A stretch of DNA of 64,000 nt from Cannabis sativa. Its lineage: Eukaryota > Streptophyta > Magnoliopsida > Rosales > Cannabaceae. The stretch covers positions 74,513,595 to 74,577,594 of the forward strand of contig NC_083601.1 in the NCBI RefSeq assembly GCF_029168945.1, read 5' to 3'. Below the pieces are notes generated by a model. It did no database searches. It saw nothing but the letters and a program-made list of their open reading frames with translations, and was not told where the DNA came from. Both the position numbers and the translations under genes were made by a program. Shown here in pieces: positions 11,698 to 22,892 of this stretch. Numbering within the stretch: position 1 is the first letter of the stretch; every line of letters begins with the position of its first letter.

Positions 11698-12038
11698 CTG
11701 CATTAAATATATAGAATATTTTATTTAATAATAGTGATCCAAAACTTTCTGTAAAGTATAATTATAGGACTTAACATTATTGAAGAATTGTACAAAAATG
11801 TAAGCTTCACACATATATGTACATTAATAATGTATGGAGATTGAAAGGGTTGGAAAATCGCAAAAACACCTATACAAGATTTGAACTAATTATTTAACTA
11901 TATTTTAGATTGGCATACATGGCCATAGAAGGGAAGTTTATCAGAGCTGTATGTATATTATTAAAAAAAAAAAAAGAACAGTTTAATATTTAATAAAAGA
12001 GAACTGCCTATCAATGCATAGTAACTTAAATTTGTACA
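11698..12038. other. AT-rich flank of the LINE, nothing recognised
   Basis: No reading frame, repeat array or RNA gene is visible. The last roughly 45 bases (from 11994) are included in the later tandem duplication and recur at 15288-15332. Confidence 0.6.
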
Positions 12039-12050
12039 GAATAATGAGAT
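12039..12050. repeat. LINE target-site duplication, 3' side (GAATAATGAGAT)
   Basis: The 12-mer GAATAATGAGAT next to the T run (LINE poly(A) on the minus strand) is repeated exactly at 20262-20273 at the other end of the LINE. A third copy at 15333-15344 comes from the later tandem duplication. Confidence 0.88.
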
Positions 12051-12235
12051 TTTTTTTTGGTTAGGGGGGGTTGTAAACCCCCGTTCATTAAAAACGGCAA
12101 AGCCGACTGAGTACAACAATAACTAGGAAGACTTAAACAAATTGAAATAACTGAAAATAAAATTAGACTGGAAAGAAAAAAAAACAACAAACATACACCT
12201 CCACATGAGGGACATAACTAAGATCTTAACCAACA

Positions 12236-13515
12236 TTAATCGGGGGACCATTCACGGACATTTGAAAAGATATTCGCATCCATGGTTCCCAAATCAAGAA
12301 CGCCAAGTGCACTGACTGAAGCAGCCCATTTTGCTGAGTTGTGTGCCATGAAATTGCAATTCCTATCAATCTTTCTCAACTTGAAATCATCCAATAACCG
12401 GACCGTGCTCTTGAAACGATCTGCCACTCCCTTGATGTCAATATTCTGGTTTGTATTGCAAATGTTAGAGCAATTTGCGACCACCACTTTGTTATCACAG
12501 TAGAAAACGACTTTCCCCTTCAAATTCACCCTTGCAAACTCTGCTGCACTAGCCAAAATGGTAGCTTCTGCTAACGTAGGGTTCGTAGTAGAGAACCTCT
12601 CCGAGTAGATTGCCACAATTCTGTCCATATGATCTCTAAACACAGCCGCTCCAAAAGATTGGTTTGGCTGAATTGAAACATCGGTACAACAGTTCCACCA
12701 ACCTACTTCGATGTCAATCCGCTTGTTCACTCTCTTATTAGCATTCGATTTCCATCTGGACAGGTGATCATTGTATAACCGATTCACTGAATTGATGACC
12801 TCCATTATAGGGCGGAGTCTCGTTCCGTGAACCACTTCATTTCGAGCTTCCCAGATTACTTTGAATATACAGAGAGCACCTGTCATAAAATCATCAAACG
12901 ACAAGTGTTGTGGTCTATGTTTTTTGTCATGGAACCAACTCATCCAATCTGTCCAGTTAAGACAGTTTAAATGATCAGCTCTCATTCCCCACAGACTGCC
13001 AGATTGCCTTTGCAAAATAGCATTCCCAGAACAGATGTAAAGTTGTCTCCTCTCCCTCTTCACAAATAGGACATTCACGTGATTGGAGAGATATAGCTAT
13101 TCTAATCTTTTCTCTGGTTGGGAGAGCATCTCTCATCAGTTGCCACCAAAGCATCTTCAACCTCCCATGGATAGGAGAATTCCATAGAATCTTCCAATCC
13201 CAATTGGATTGGTCCTGCAAAGTTGAGTTCGTCACCAACTTATACGCTGATTTTACCGAGAAAGTGCCCTTAGGATCACCTAACCACCTCTAGGAGTCCG
13301 GTTGGTTTTGAGCAGGTAGCTAGCCCAATGTTCAGGATGTTTCTTGAGTCCACTTTCATTGAACCATTGTCTTACCCTTTCTTCATTCCATGACATATTC
13401 TCATTGATAAAATAGCTTACTAAATTTGCTCCTTGGGTTGCATCCAACAGGGGATGCGGCATGTGTTCTCCATTTGGCACCCAAGCATTAAACCAAATTG
13501 ACGTAGATCTGTCGT
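12236..13515 (-). pseudogene. LINE ORF2 C-terminal region, copy 1 (zf-RVT and RNase H-like)
   Basis: Read from high to low coordinates. A segment with WFNAWVPNGEHMPHPLLDA (near 13500-13430) is followed by a short linker in another frame (RWLGDPKGTFSVKSAYKL). Next comes a zf-RVT zinc-binding module with CPICEEGEETTLH and FWEC (near 13080-13020). An RNase H-like RVT_3 domain follows, with candidate acidic residues in CCTDVS, TLAEAT and VFYCDNK (12720-12480). This is the usual 3' part of plant L1-like ORF2. At least two frameshifts separate the pieces (near 13290 and 13000) and both occur in the second copy too, so decay predates the duplication. Ends with TAA before 12236. No function expected. 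Confidence 0.88.
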
Positions 13516-14680
13516 CAATTTAATCAGATTTACTTATTAATATAGATCAGAAATAACATTTAATGTTGCATGGTTCACATGATTTATTTCATGATTATAT
13601 GTACATAATGTATAGATTCATCTGAAACCCTTTTCACATACTTGATCCTGTTTATTGTGCCGTCAACACATTGGAAAGTAAACATGACTATGTGAATAAA
13701 GTTTCCTAGATTTATCAGACACAGGGTTTTACTGATATGATAATCTACAACAAGAGTTTACTTGTATTTGGAGAAATACTATGTTCTTTCCAGAACATTG
13801 GTTAAGGTAAAGCTCAGGTTGGATGCATGGAGTATGCATCGGAAGGGACCGATATTGAACTTTGACTTAGATTTAATTAAACTTACCGTAAACTCTATTC
13901 AAGTCAATATCGCCTAGTTGATCCTAGATCAAATGATCTTAATCCTGTTATGATTAAGCTCAATCTTGAAAGGCTATTCGTGTTCCTTGAATTGTTAGTT
14001 AAGCCTACTTTTAGGTCAGGGTGATACGTACATTTTGGGAACACGGTAGTGCAATTGAGTGGGAGTGCTAGCATAAACATGGAATCTATAGCTTCTATCT
14101 GGCGAATAGTAAGCAAAGGATGATCTCCTTCGAGCTTGACCAAACGAAAATAAATTGTGGAGATCTCATTTCACATAAGTTGAAATATCATTTATACGGG
14201 GTCAAGTGTTTTAAGGATAAAATACATAGTAGGGTGTTACGGTAATTTAATCCCTTTACTGTGTAGATCATTCATATAGAGGATAATTGATCAAATTAGG
14301 ATTATAACAATGGATAACTAATGATGTGTCTATATGGTGGAACATATAGAGCATTCTATATACTGAGAGTGCAATTCTAAGTTCTATGCGTGGATTCAAC
14401 GAAGAATTAATAAGTTAGTGAATTTTAGTGCTAAATTCTTGATCTACTTATTGGAAGCTCGGTTATATATACCCATGGTCCCCCCACTAGTTGAGATAAT
14501 ATTGCTTGTAAGACTCATGTAATTGATTTTGATTAATCAATTATAATTCACAAATTAGACTATGTCTATTTGTGAAATTTTCACTAAGTAAGGGCGAAAT
14601 TGTAAAGAAAGAGTTTATAGGGGCATATTTGTTAATTATGATACTTTGTATGGTTCAATTAATAAATATGATAAATGACT
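13516..14680 (+). repeat. LTR fragment, plus orientation (duplicated copy)
   Basis: Matches the LTR family seen complete at 38798-40664. It starts within that LTR (TTTAATCAGATTTACT), so about 45 bases of the LTR start are missing. It abuts LINE coding sequence at 13515 and stops at a duplication junction near 14680 (ATAAATGAC). Confidence 0.85.
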
Positions 14681-15284
14681 CATGGAATCTATAGCTTCTA
14701 TCTGGCGAATAGTAAGCAAAGGGAGATCTCCTTCGAGCTTGACCAAACGAAAATAAATTATGGATATCTCATTTCACATAAGTTGAAATATCATTTATAC
14801 GGGGTCAAGTGTTTTAAGGATAAAATACATAGTAGGGTGTTACGGTAATTTAATCCCTTTACTGTGTAGATCATTCATATAGAGGATAATTGATCAAATT
14901 AGGATTATAACAATTGATAACTAATGATGTGTCTATATGGTGGAACATATAGAGCATTCTATATACTGAGAGTGCAATTCTAAGTTCTATGCGTGGATTC
15001 AACGAAGAATTAATAAGTTAGTGAATTTTAGTGCTAAATTCTTGATCTACTTATTGGAAGCTCGGTTATATATACCCATGGTCCCCCCACTAGTTGAGAT
15101 AATATTGCTTGTAAGACTCATGTAATTGATTTTGATTAATCAATTATAATTCACAAATTAGACTATGTCTATTTGTGAAATTTTCACTAAGTAAGGGCGA
15201 AATTGTAAAGAAAGAGTTTATAGGGGCATATTTGTTAATTATGATACTTTGTAAGACTCATGTAATTGATTTTGATTAATCAAT
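14681..15284 (+). repeat. Third, partial LTR copy at the duplication junction
   Basis: TCATGGAATCTATAGCTTCT at about 14680 restarts the sequence found at about 14078 and follows it for roughly 570 bases. It then switches near 15253 to a short stretch matching about 14511-14545 before the second unit begins. Confidence 0.82.
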
Positions 15285-15529
15285 TAATAAAAGAGAACTG
15301 CCTATCAATGCATAGTAACTTAAATTTGTACAGAATAATGAGATTTTTTTTTGGTTAGGGGGGGTTGTAAACCCCAGTTCATTAAAAACGGCAAAGCCGA
15401 CTGAGTACAACAATAACTAGGAAGACTTAAACAAATTGAAATAACTGAAAATAAAATTAGACTGGAAAGAAAAAAAAACAACAAACATACACCTCCACAT
15501 GAGGGACATAACTAAGATCTTAACCAACA

Positions 15530-16805
15530 TTAATCGGGGGACCATTCACGGACATTTGAAAAGATATTCGCATCCATGGTTCCCAAATCAAGAACGCCAA
15601 GTGCACTGACTGAAGCAGCCCATTTTGCTGAGTTGTGTGCCATGAAATTGCAATTCCTATCAATCTTTCTCAACTTGAAATCATCCAATAACCGGACCGT
15701 GCTCTTGAAACGATCTGCCACTCCCTTGATGTCAATATTCTGGTTTGTATTGCAAATGTTAGAGCAATTTGCGACCACCACTTTGTTATCACAGTAGAAA
15801 ACGACTTTCCCCTTCAAATTCACCCTTGCAAACTCTGCTGCACTAGCCAAAATGGTAGCTTCTGCTAACGTAGGGTTCGTAGTAGAGAACCTCTCCGAGT
15901 AGATTGCCACAATTCTGTCCATATGATCTCTAAACACAGCCGCTCCAAAAGATTGGTTTGGCTGAATTGAAACATCGGTACAACAGTTCCACCAACCTAC
16001 TTCAGTAATCCGCTTGTTCACTCTCTTATTAGCATTCGATTTCCATCTGGACAGGTGATCATTGTATAACCGATTCACTGAATTGATGACCTCCATTATA
16101 GGGCGGAGTCTCGTTCCGTGAACCACTTCATTTCGAGCTTCCCAGATTACTTTGAATATACAGAGAGCACCTGTCATAAAATCATCAAACGACAAGTGTT
16201 GTGGTCTATGTTTTTTGTCATGGAACCAACTCATCCAATCTGTCCAGTTAAGACAGTTTAAATGATCAGCTCTCATTCCCCACAGACTGCCAGATTGCCT
16301 TTGCAAAATAGCATTCCCAGAACAGATGTAAAGTTGTCTCCTCTCCCTCTTCACAAATAGGACATTCACGTGATTGGAGAGATATAGCTATTCTAATCTT
16401 TTCTCTGGTTGGGAGAGCATCTCTCATCAGTTGCCACCAAAGCATCTTCAACCTCCCATGGATAGGAGAATTCCATAGAATCTTCCAATCCCAATTGGAT
16501 TGGTCCTGCAAAGTTGAGTTCGTCACCAACTTATACGCTGATTTTACCGAGAAAGTGCCCTTAGGATCACCTAACCACCTCTAGGAGTCCGGTTGGTTTT
16601 GAGCAGGTAGCTAGCCCAATGTTCAGGATGTTTCTTGAGTCCCTTTCATTGAACCATTGTCTTACCCTTTCTTCATTCCATGACATATTCTCATTGATAA
16701 AATAGCTTACTAAATTTGCTCCTTGGGTTGCATCCAACAGGGGATGCGGCATGTGTTCTCCATTTGGCACCCAAGCATTAAACCAAATTGACGTAGATCT
16801 GTCGT
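15530..16805 (-). pseudogene. LINE ORF2 C-terminal region, copy 2
   Basis: Nearly identical to the 12236-13515 piece. It has the same zf-RVT module and RNase H-like domain, one residue shorter (RITEVG in place of RIDIEVG). A private 1-base deletion near 16640 shifts the frame in the WFNE segment. It arose by the tandem duplication, not by an independent LINE insertion. It carries its own copy of the LINE poly(A)/flank boundary at 15333-15352. Confidence 0.88.
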
Positions 16806-18653
16806 CAATTTAATCAGATTTACTTATTAATATAGATCAGAAATAACATTTAATGTTGCATGGTTCACATGATTTATTTCATGATTATATGTACATAATG
16901 TATAGATTCATCTGAAACCCTTTTCACATACTTGATCCTGTTTATTGTGCCGTCAACACATTGGAAAGTAAACATGACTATGTGAATAAAGTTTCCTAGA
17001 TTTATCAGACACAGGGTTTTACTGATATGATAATCTACAACAAGAGTTTACTTGTATTTGGAGAAATACTATGTTCTTTCCAGAACATTGGTTAAGGTAA
17101 AGCTCAGGTTGGATGCATGGAGTATGCATCGGAAGGGACCGATATTGAACTTTGACTTAGATTTAATTAAACTTACCGTAAACTCTATTCAAGTCAATAT
17201 CGCCTAGTTGATCCTAGATCAAATGATCTTAATCCTGTTATGATTAAGCTCAATCTTGAAAGGCTATTCGTGTTCCTTGAATTGTTAGTTAAGCCTACTT
17301 TTAGGTCAGGGTGATACGTACATTTTGGGAACACGGTAGTGCAATTGAGTGGGAGTGCTAGCATAAACATGGAATCTATAGCTTCTATCTGGCGAATAGT
17401 AAGCAAAGGATGATCTCCTTCGAGCTTGACCAAACGAAAATAAATTGTGGAGATCTCATTTCACATAAGTTGAAATATCATTTATACGGGGTCAAGTGTT
17501 TTAAGGATAAAATACATAGTAGGGTGTTACGGTAATTTAATCCCTTTACTGTGTAGATCATTCATATAGAGGATAATTGATCAAATTAGGATTATAACAA
17601 TGGATAACTAATGATGTGTCTATATGGTGGAACATATAGAGCATTCTATATACTGAGAGTGCAATTCTAAGTTCTATGCGTGGATTCAACGAAGAATTAA
17701 TAAGTTAGTGAATTTTAGTGCTAAATTCTTGATCTACTTATTGGAAGCTCGGTTATATATACCCATGGTCCCCCCACTAGTTGAGATAATATTGCTTGTA
17801 AGACTCATGTAATTGATTTTGATTAATCAATTATAATTCACAAATTAGACTATGTCTATTTGTGAAATTTTCACTAAGTAAGGGCGAAATTGTAAAGAAA
17901 GAGTTTATAGGGGCATATTTGTTAATTATGATACTTTGTATGGTTCAATTAATAAATATGATAAATGACAATATTATTTAATAATTATTTATAGTTATTA
18001 AATAGTTAGAATTGGCATTTAAATGGTTGAATTAGGAAATTGGCATTTTTGAGAAAATCAGATACAAAAGGTGTTAAAATTGCAAAATTGCAAAACCCAA
18101 GGCCCAATCCACTAATGCTTGGCCGGCCACCTATTGTAGGTTTTTAAGTTGATTTTTTTTATTATTTTAATGCCATATAATTCAAATCTAACCCTAGTGG
18201 AATGCTATAAATAGATAGTGAAGGCTTCAGGAAAAACACTTCTTCTGATTCAGAAAAACTGAGCCTTCTCTCTTCCTATCTTTAGCTGCCACTTCATCTT
18301 TCTCTTCCCTCTTGAATTTCGAAATTCTTAGTGTATGAGTAGTGCCCACACACATCAAGTGATACCTCAATCATAGTGAGGAAGATCCTGAAGAAAGATC
18401 ATCACCAAAGGAGTTTCAGCATCAAAGATTCAGAGAAAGAGATCCAGGTTCAGATATTGATAATGCTCTGCTACAGAAAGGAATCAAGGGCTAGATATCT
18501 GAACGGAAGGAGTCATTATATTCCCCTGCACCCAATGTAAGGTTTCTTAAACTTTATATGTGTTTAATTTATCGTTTTAGAAAGTTCTTATTTAGGATGT
18601 TAATAAACATACTTGTGAGTAGATCTAAGATCCTGGTAAAATAATTTCCAACA
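16806..18653 (+). repeat. LTR inserted in the LINE (lacks its first ~45 bp)
   Basis: Ends ...CCTGGTAAAATAATTTCCAACA at 18653, the standard end of this LTR family in plus orientation. LINE coding sequence resumes immediately on the minus strand. The left end abuts LINE ORF2 about 250 residues further along than expected, so LTR start and LINE sequence were lost together. No internal element sequence is present, so it behaves as a solo LTR. Confidence 0.87.
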
Positions 18654-20261
18654 ATTTCCACCCATCTATTCTTGCAAGCACTCTTTGCACCAAATATTGC
18701 ACATCTTTTGATCGTTTCTTGGATCTAAAGAGGGGAATTCCAAGATATGAGTCTTCATTCTTCATCTTGCACATTCCTAGGAGACTTGTGATGTCATTAA
18801 CTCGATTTCTAGGTACCCGTTTTGAAAAGTATACTGTCGATTTTCGAAGATTTATCGCTTGTCCCGACCAAGCACAATACTTCTGAATGCACTCCATGAA
18901 GGCCTGTGCTTCTTTGATAGTGGCTTGACCAAATAAGACTACGTCATCCGCAAACATAAGATGTGTAATTGAGGGAGCTGTAAGAGTAACTTTGAACCCC
19001 CCTAATCTTTCCTTTGTTTGTGTAGTCCTGTAGTAGCCGAGATAACAAGTACTCGGCCTAGGATGAAGAGAGTGGGGGATAGCGGGTCACCCTGCCTGAG
19101 TCCACTCGTGGGGGTGATAGTGCCTTGTTTCGCCCCATTAATCATCAAATTCATCTTCTTAATTCAGCTCTTGATCCACCCCAGCAGAGGGTTCTTAAAA
19201 CCATGAAAGCTGAGAGCCTCCATTAAAAAGTCCCAGTCCATCTTGTCGTAAGCCTTCTCCATATCGAGCTTTATCATCATAAAACCTTTCGAACCTTTTT
19301 TCCGGGACATAGAATGAATGATTTCTTTGGCAATTGCAGTATTCTCAGTGATGCATCTCCCTTTGATGAAAGTCGTTTGCGTCGGGGAGATTATGGAAGG
19401 TAGGATATCTCGAAGCCGAGTGGCAATAATTTTTTATATACATTTGTACACCACATTGCACAAGGCTATTGGCCAAAAATCACAAACCATAGATGGACAT
19501 TCCTTCTTCGGCACCAGCACTATATTTGTATCATTGATGTAGTGGGGTAATTCTGCAGATTCAAAGAAGTGTTTAATAAATTTGAGGAAGTCTTCTCTGA
19601 TTGTGTCCCAATGAGACCGAAAAAAAAACAACTGGGGATCCATCCGGTCCAGGGGCTTTGTCGATTCCCATGGATGCTAAAGCTTTCAATACTTCCTCCT
19701 CAGAAGGAGCTTCCATTAGATCTTCCTTTAACATATTGTCCATCCGCATATGAGTCCACTCCTCAGCATCAAACTTAAGTCGTGAGCCATTCTTGGAGAA
19801 GGTACTGGTAAATTTCTCAATGAATAACTGGGCTATGTCTTTCATTTCTTCAATCGTCGTCCCCTGTTCATTCTTTAGAAATTAAATATAGTTGTGTCTT
19901 CTCCTTGTTACGGTGCTGGCCATGAAGAATTTCGTTGAACGGTCTCCATCTTTTAGCCAGGCCACTCTCGACTTTTGACGCCAAAAGATTTCTTCTCTTC
20001 TTAACCCCTCCTCTAGATTGGCTCTAGCTTCGGAGTGAGCCTTCTCATCAAAGTTTTGCGCCTCTTCAATAGACCTGAGTGTTATACGAGCCTCATTTAT
20101 CTGTGTTGATGCCTTCTTGAATTGGAACTTATTCCACTTGGTTAGGTGAGCCTTTGTGTGTTTGATTTGCGTTATAAGTTAACCATCGGGTGCTCATGAA
20201 TTATTTCTTTCCATGCTCTCTTTACCACCCAGAAAACCCGTGGGTCTCTTTCCCACATCAG
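18654..20261 (-). pseudogene. LINE ORF2 reverse transcriptase region
   Basis: Read from high to low coordinates. WLKDGDRSTKFF (near 19960) is typical of the segment between endonuclease and RT. An in-frame TAA lies near 19883. Then come DKAPGPDG (near 19655), VLVPKKE (near 19510), DMEKAYDKMDWDFL (near 19250), GLRQGDPLSP (near 19100) and the catalytic FADDVVLFG box (18957-18930). These are RT motifs of plant L1-like LINEs. A frameshift falls in the nine-A run at 19620-19628 and further stops lie near 19165 and 19010. The coding sequence is cut at 18654 (just after ...ARIDGWK) by the LTR insertion. The N-terminal endonuclease is absent. Confidence 0.9.
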
Positions 20262-20273
20262 GAATAATGAGAT
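20262..20273. repeat. LINE target-site duplication, 5' side (GAATAATGAGAT)
   Basis: Exact partner of 12039-12050. It marks the 5' truncation point of the LINE. Confidence 0.88.
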
Positions 20274-20801
20274 ATAGTAATGAAGCTTTGTATAATAAAG
20301 CCACAAAGCTATATTGAAACAAAACATAGTATAACATAATTAATTCGATTCTCATTCACCAATGACTTTAAACCCCTTGCAAAATCTAATTTTGGAAAAA
20401 TATATTTAGTTATTCTATTATTTAGAAAAGAAAAAAAAACAATAAACAAACTAACTTACCGTTCATCATCCATATTAAAAATAGTCCCAGAACCATTAGT
20501 AAGTCATCATCCATATTAAAAATAGTCCCACAATCATTAGTAAGAAAGAGATAGAACAATCCTTTAGGTACATACCAAATCTTTATTGAGAGAGAGGAAT
20601 TGGAATACCCAAATCAGAAAGAGGGAGAGAGAGTGGTAGGATTGAAAGTGTGAAATGGAAATGTAATATTACTATGCTTCGTGTAATTAAGTTATTGCCA
20701 CTACCATAATAAATTTCGGTGGAATTTGTAAAACATCATTACTATTGGCACTAGTGGCCCTCAACATTTTTTATTAGAGGTAAGCAAGTTTGATAGGTTT
20801 T

Positions 20802-20837
<36 letters not shown>

Positions 20838-21732
20838 AAAATTGAGACGACCGTTTAAACCAACTAAATCGAGATTTATTTTTTTTAAAAAAAAAAATTA
20901 AGTCTTTAAATTTGCTATAATTATTTGAAAACTAAAAAAAATTAGAGTATTGTATTAAATATCATATAATTTAAGAACAAAAACTTTCTTAGTTAAATAA
21001 ATGATATAAAATAATTTTTTTTTTTGAATTTGCTCAAATTATTAGTACTACTAATATGGTAATGAGTTATATTAAAAAACTCGTATTATTTTATAAATGT
21101 ATGTATATAATACGTAAATACATCAAATTATAATAAAATAAAACAATGAATAATAAGACAAAAAATAAAAAAGATAAGAAGTAAAACTAGTTTAATAAAA
21201 TTGTACATTAAATATGTACAAAAATAATTATATTATATATGTATAGTGTATAATATATATGTTCGGTCGGTTCTCAGTTTAATCGGTCGGTTTGCCATTG
21301 ACGCTAAAACCGACCGTGCAAAGGCAGTTTTTTCAATTTTCGATTTTTTCGATGTTTGGACGGTCGGTGTACTCAGTTTGGTCGATTTCTTGAATTTTTT
21401 GCTCAACCCTACTTTTTATGGGAAGCATCCTACGATTGGTTAGCGATATTCCCTAAAATATATTTTCTTAAGTTATATTTGACTTGATATTTAATTATAC
21501 CAATACCAGTATGACACCTAGGCACTAGTGCCTTTTAGCAATTTTTTTTTTTTAAAAAAAATATTATTTTTTGTTTTATTTATAATTTTACGTCTTCCAA
21601 TTTTTGTTTACAAAAATATTTTTTTAAAATTTTAAAATTACAAAGATACAAAATTTTCAGCAAAAAGTAAAAAAACAACTACAAAACTATAAGAAATCAA
21701 TCTCACAACAACTATAAATAAATTATAAAATA
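20274..21732. other. AT-rich intergenic DNA with short repeats, no gene seen
   Basis: Holds a 40-bp tandem duplication at about 20463-20543 (TCATCATCCATATTAAAAAT repeated), an A run at about 20807-20834, and a patch at 21255-21420 rich in CGGTCGG and its complement, which may be a decayed transposon. No coding sequence is supported. Confidence 0.6.
20463..20543. repeat. 40-bp tandem duplication
   Basis: Two near-identical units beginning TCATCATCCATATTAAAAAT, differing at AGAACC versus ACAATC. Confidence 0.85.
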
Positions 21733-22106
21733 GGGTAAATACCATTTTGGACCTTCTGTTTTGCAAAAGTTACCAATTGGACCCTGTGTTTTGTTAAATG
21801 ACAAAATGGACCCTGTATTTTCTAAAATAGTACAAATAGGACCCTGAATTGATTTTTTGTCAAAATAAAGTTTAATTATAATCCGATCTAAAAGTGCTAT
21901 GACAAAACTGTTTACATTTTTTGTATCTGTTTGTATTAAGCATTATCTTCAAGTTGGTTGTATTAAAAAAAAAAGTTGTCAAAAATTAAGCTCAGGGTCC
22001 TATTTTTACTATTTTAGAAAATACAGGGTCCATTTTGTCATTTAACAAAACACAGGGTCCAATCTGTCACTTTTGCAAAACACAGAGTCCAAAATGATAT
22101 TTACCC
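21733..22106. mobile_element. Mutator-type MITE 1 (374 bp)
   Basis: Terminal inverted repeats of about 116 bp begin GGGTAAATACCATTTTGGAC and end with the complement ...GATATTTACCC. The flanks are a perfect 9-bp duplication, TATAAAATA, at 21724-21732 and 22107-22115. Long TIRs with a 9-bp duplication are the mark of Mutator-like elements. There is no coding capacity. Confidence 0.92.
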
Positions 22107-22373
22107 TATAAAATAACTAAAAAAATAATCTAATGACAACTATAAACAAACAATTTATTAATTTTGATGAGAAAGTATTTTTGTAAATAATAAAATTAGG
22201 TAAAAAAAAATTATTGACTTATTTTTCTAAATATTTTTAATTTTTGTTTTTTTTTTTTTGTCTATTTTGTAAAAAAATCATTCTTATATTTGTAATATTA
22301 ACATCGCCTTATTGTAGAATAAGTGTTGATAGTGAAATTTCCCGTTTTACATCGCCTTCACATTAAATTTACA

Positions 22374-22792
22374 GGGTGATTCTACAATGCATCCCCTTAA
22401 AAGGGATGTAATGATACACTCTTGACTTATTTCAGCATCTAGAAAAATTTTTTAGTCTAATTTTTTTTCAAATTTATGTACGTTATAACTATTTAAGATA
22501 ACCTACAAAATTTTGAGAAATTCCGAATAATTTACAATATAGAAAACAATGTTCAAACAGTATATTTTACACGCGTATAAAATAAAATAGTCACGCATGC
22601 AATACACTGTTTGAACGTAGTTTTCGGCATATTAAATTTTTCTAAATTTTTTAAAATTTTGTGGGATGTCTTAAATAACTATAACGTACATGACCATGAG
22701 AAAAAATTTGATTAAAAAATTATTTCAGATGCTAAAACAGATAAGAGTATATCAATGTATCTATTTTAAGTGGATACATTGTAGAATTTCCC
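22374..22792. mobile_element. Mutator-type MITE 2 (419 bp), next to the helicase gene
   Basis: Ends GGGTGATTCTACAATG and CATTGTAGAATTTCCC form imperfect terminal inverted repeats that extend inward with mismatches (ATGCATCCCCTTAAAA versus its complement on the right). A perfect 9-bp duplication, AAATTTACA, lies at 22365-22373 and 22793-22801. There is no coding capacity. The right edge is about 100 bases from the helicase start codon. Confidence 0.9.
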
Positions 22793-22833
22793 AAATTTAC
22801 ATATAATCTAGTTTTATTTTTAAAACAGAAATA

Positions 22834-22842
22834 AAACCCTAA
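22834..22842 (+). promoter_or_regulatory. telo-box (AAACCCTAA) upstream of the helicase start
   Basis: AAACCCTAA lies about 50 bases before the ATG. Telo-boxes close to the transcription start are common in plant ribosomal-protein and ribosome-biogenesis genes (established knowledge), which fits an Spb4-type helicase. The transcription start itself cannot be placed by eye. Confidence 0.65.
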
Positions 22843-22892
22843 AACTAACTGCCTCTGAACCTACCGCCAAAAGAGAGCAGTGAAGTGTTGCC

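Larger units (their letters stand above)
11991..17968. repeat. Recent tandem duplication with offset of about 3.29 kb (LINE 3' end plus LTR)
   Basis: Bases 11991-14678 recur at 15285-17968 with very few differences. Those seen are a 3-base loss near 12709/16001, a 1-base loss in GAGTCCACTTTC (about 13349) versus GAGTCCCTTTC (about 16639), and a few substitutions. The offset falls from 3294 to 3290 accordingly. Between the copies, 14681-15284 is a third, partial copy of LTR sequence (from about 14079). Near 15253 a short extra copy of the segment around 14511-14545 is joined on, so the junction is complex. Confidence 0.9.
12051..20261 (-). mobile_element. 5'-truncated L1-like LINE, interrupted by an LTR and partly duplicated
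   Basis: The poly(A) tail is the T run at 12051-12058. ORF2 pieces follow on the minus strand up to 20261, where the element stops abruptly before any endonuclease domain. A perfect 12-bp duplication flanks both ends, as expected for target-primed reverse transcription. The body is split by an LTR of another element (16806-18653). A segment covering the LINE 3' end and most of that LTR is present twice. All ORF2 pieces carry stops or frameshifts, so the LINE is dead. Confidence 0.87.

Noticed and set aside
12282..12503. Plus-strand 73-codon frame (also at 15576-15797)
   Set aside because: Antisense shadow of the LINE RNase H-like domain.
13904..14143. Minus-strand 79-codon frame (also at 17194-17433)
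   Set aside because: Lies within LTR sequence; identical in both because of the tandem duplication, with no protein family signal.
21255..21420. CGGTCGG-rich patch considered as a transposon end or small coding exon
   Set aside because: No terminal repeats, target duplication or protein similarity could be fixed; left as possible debris.
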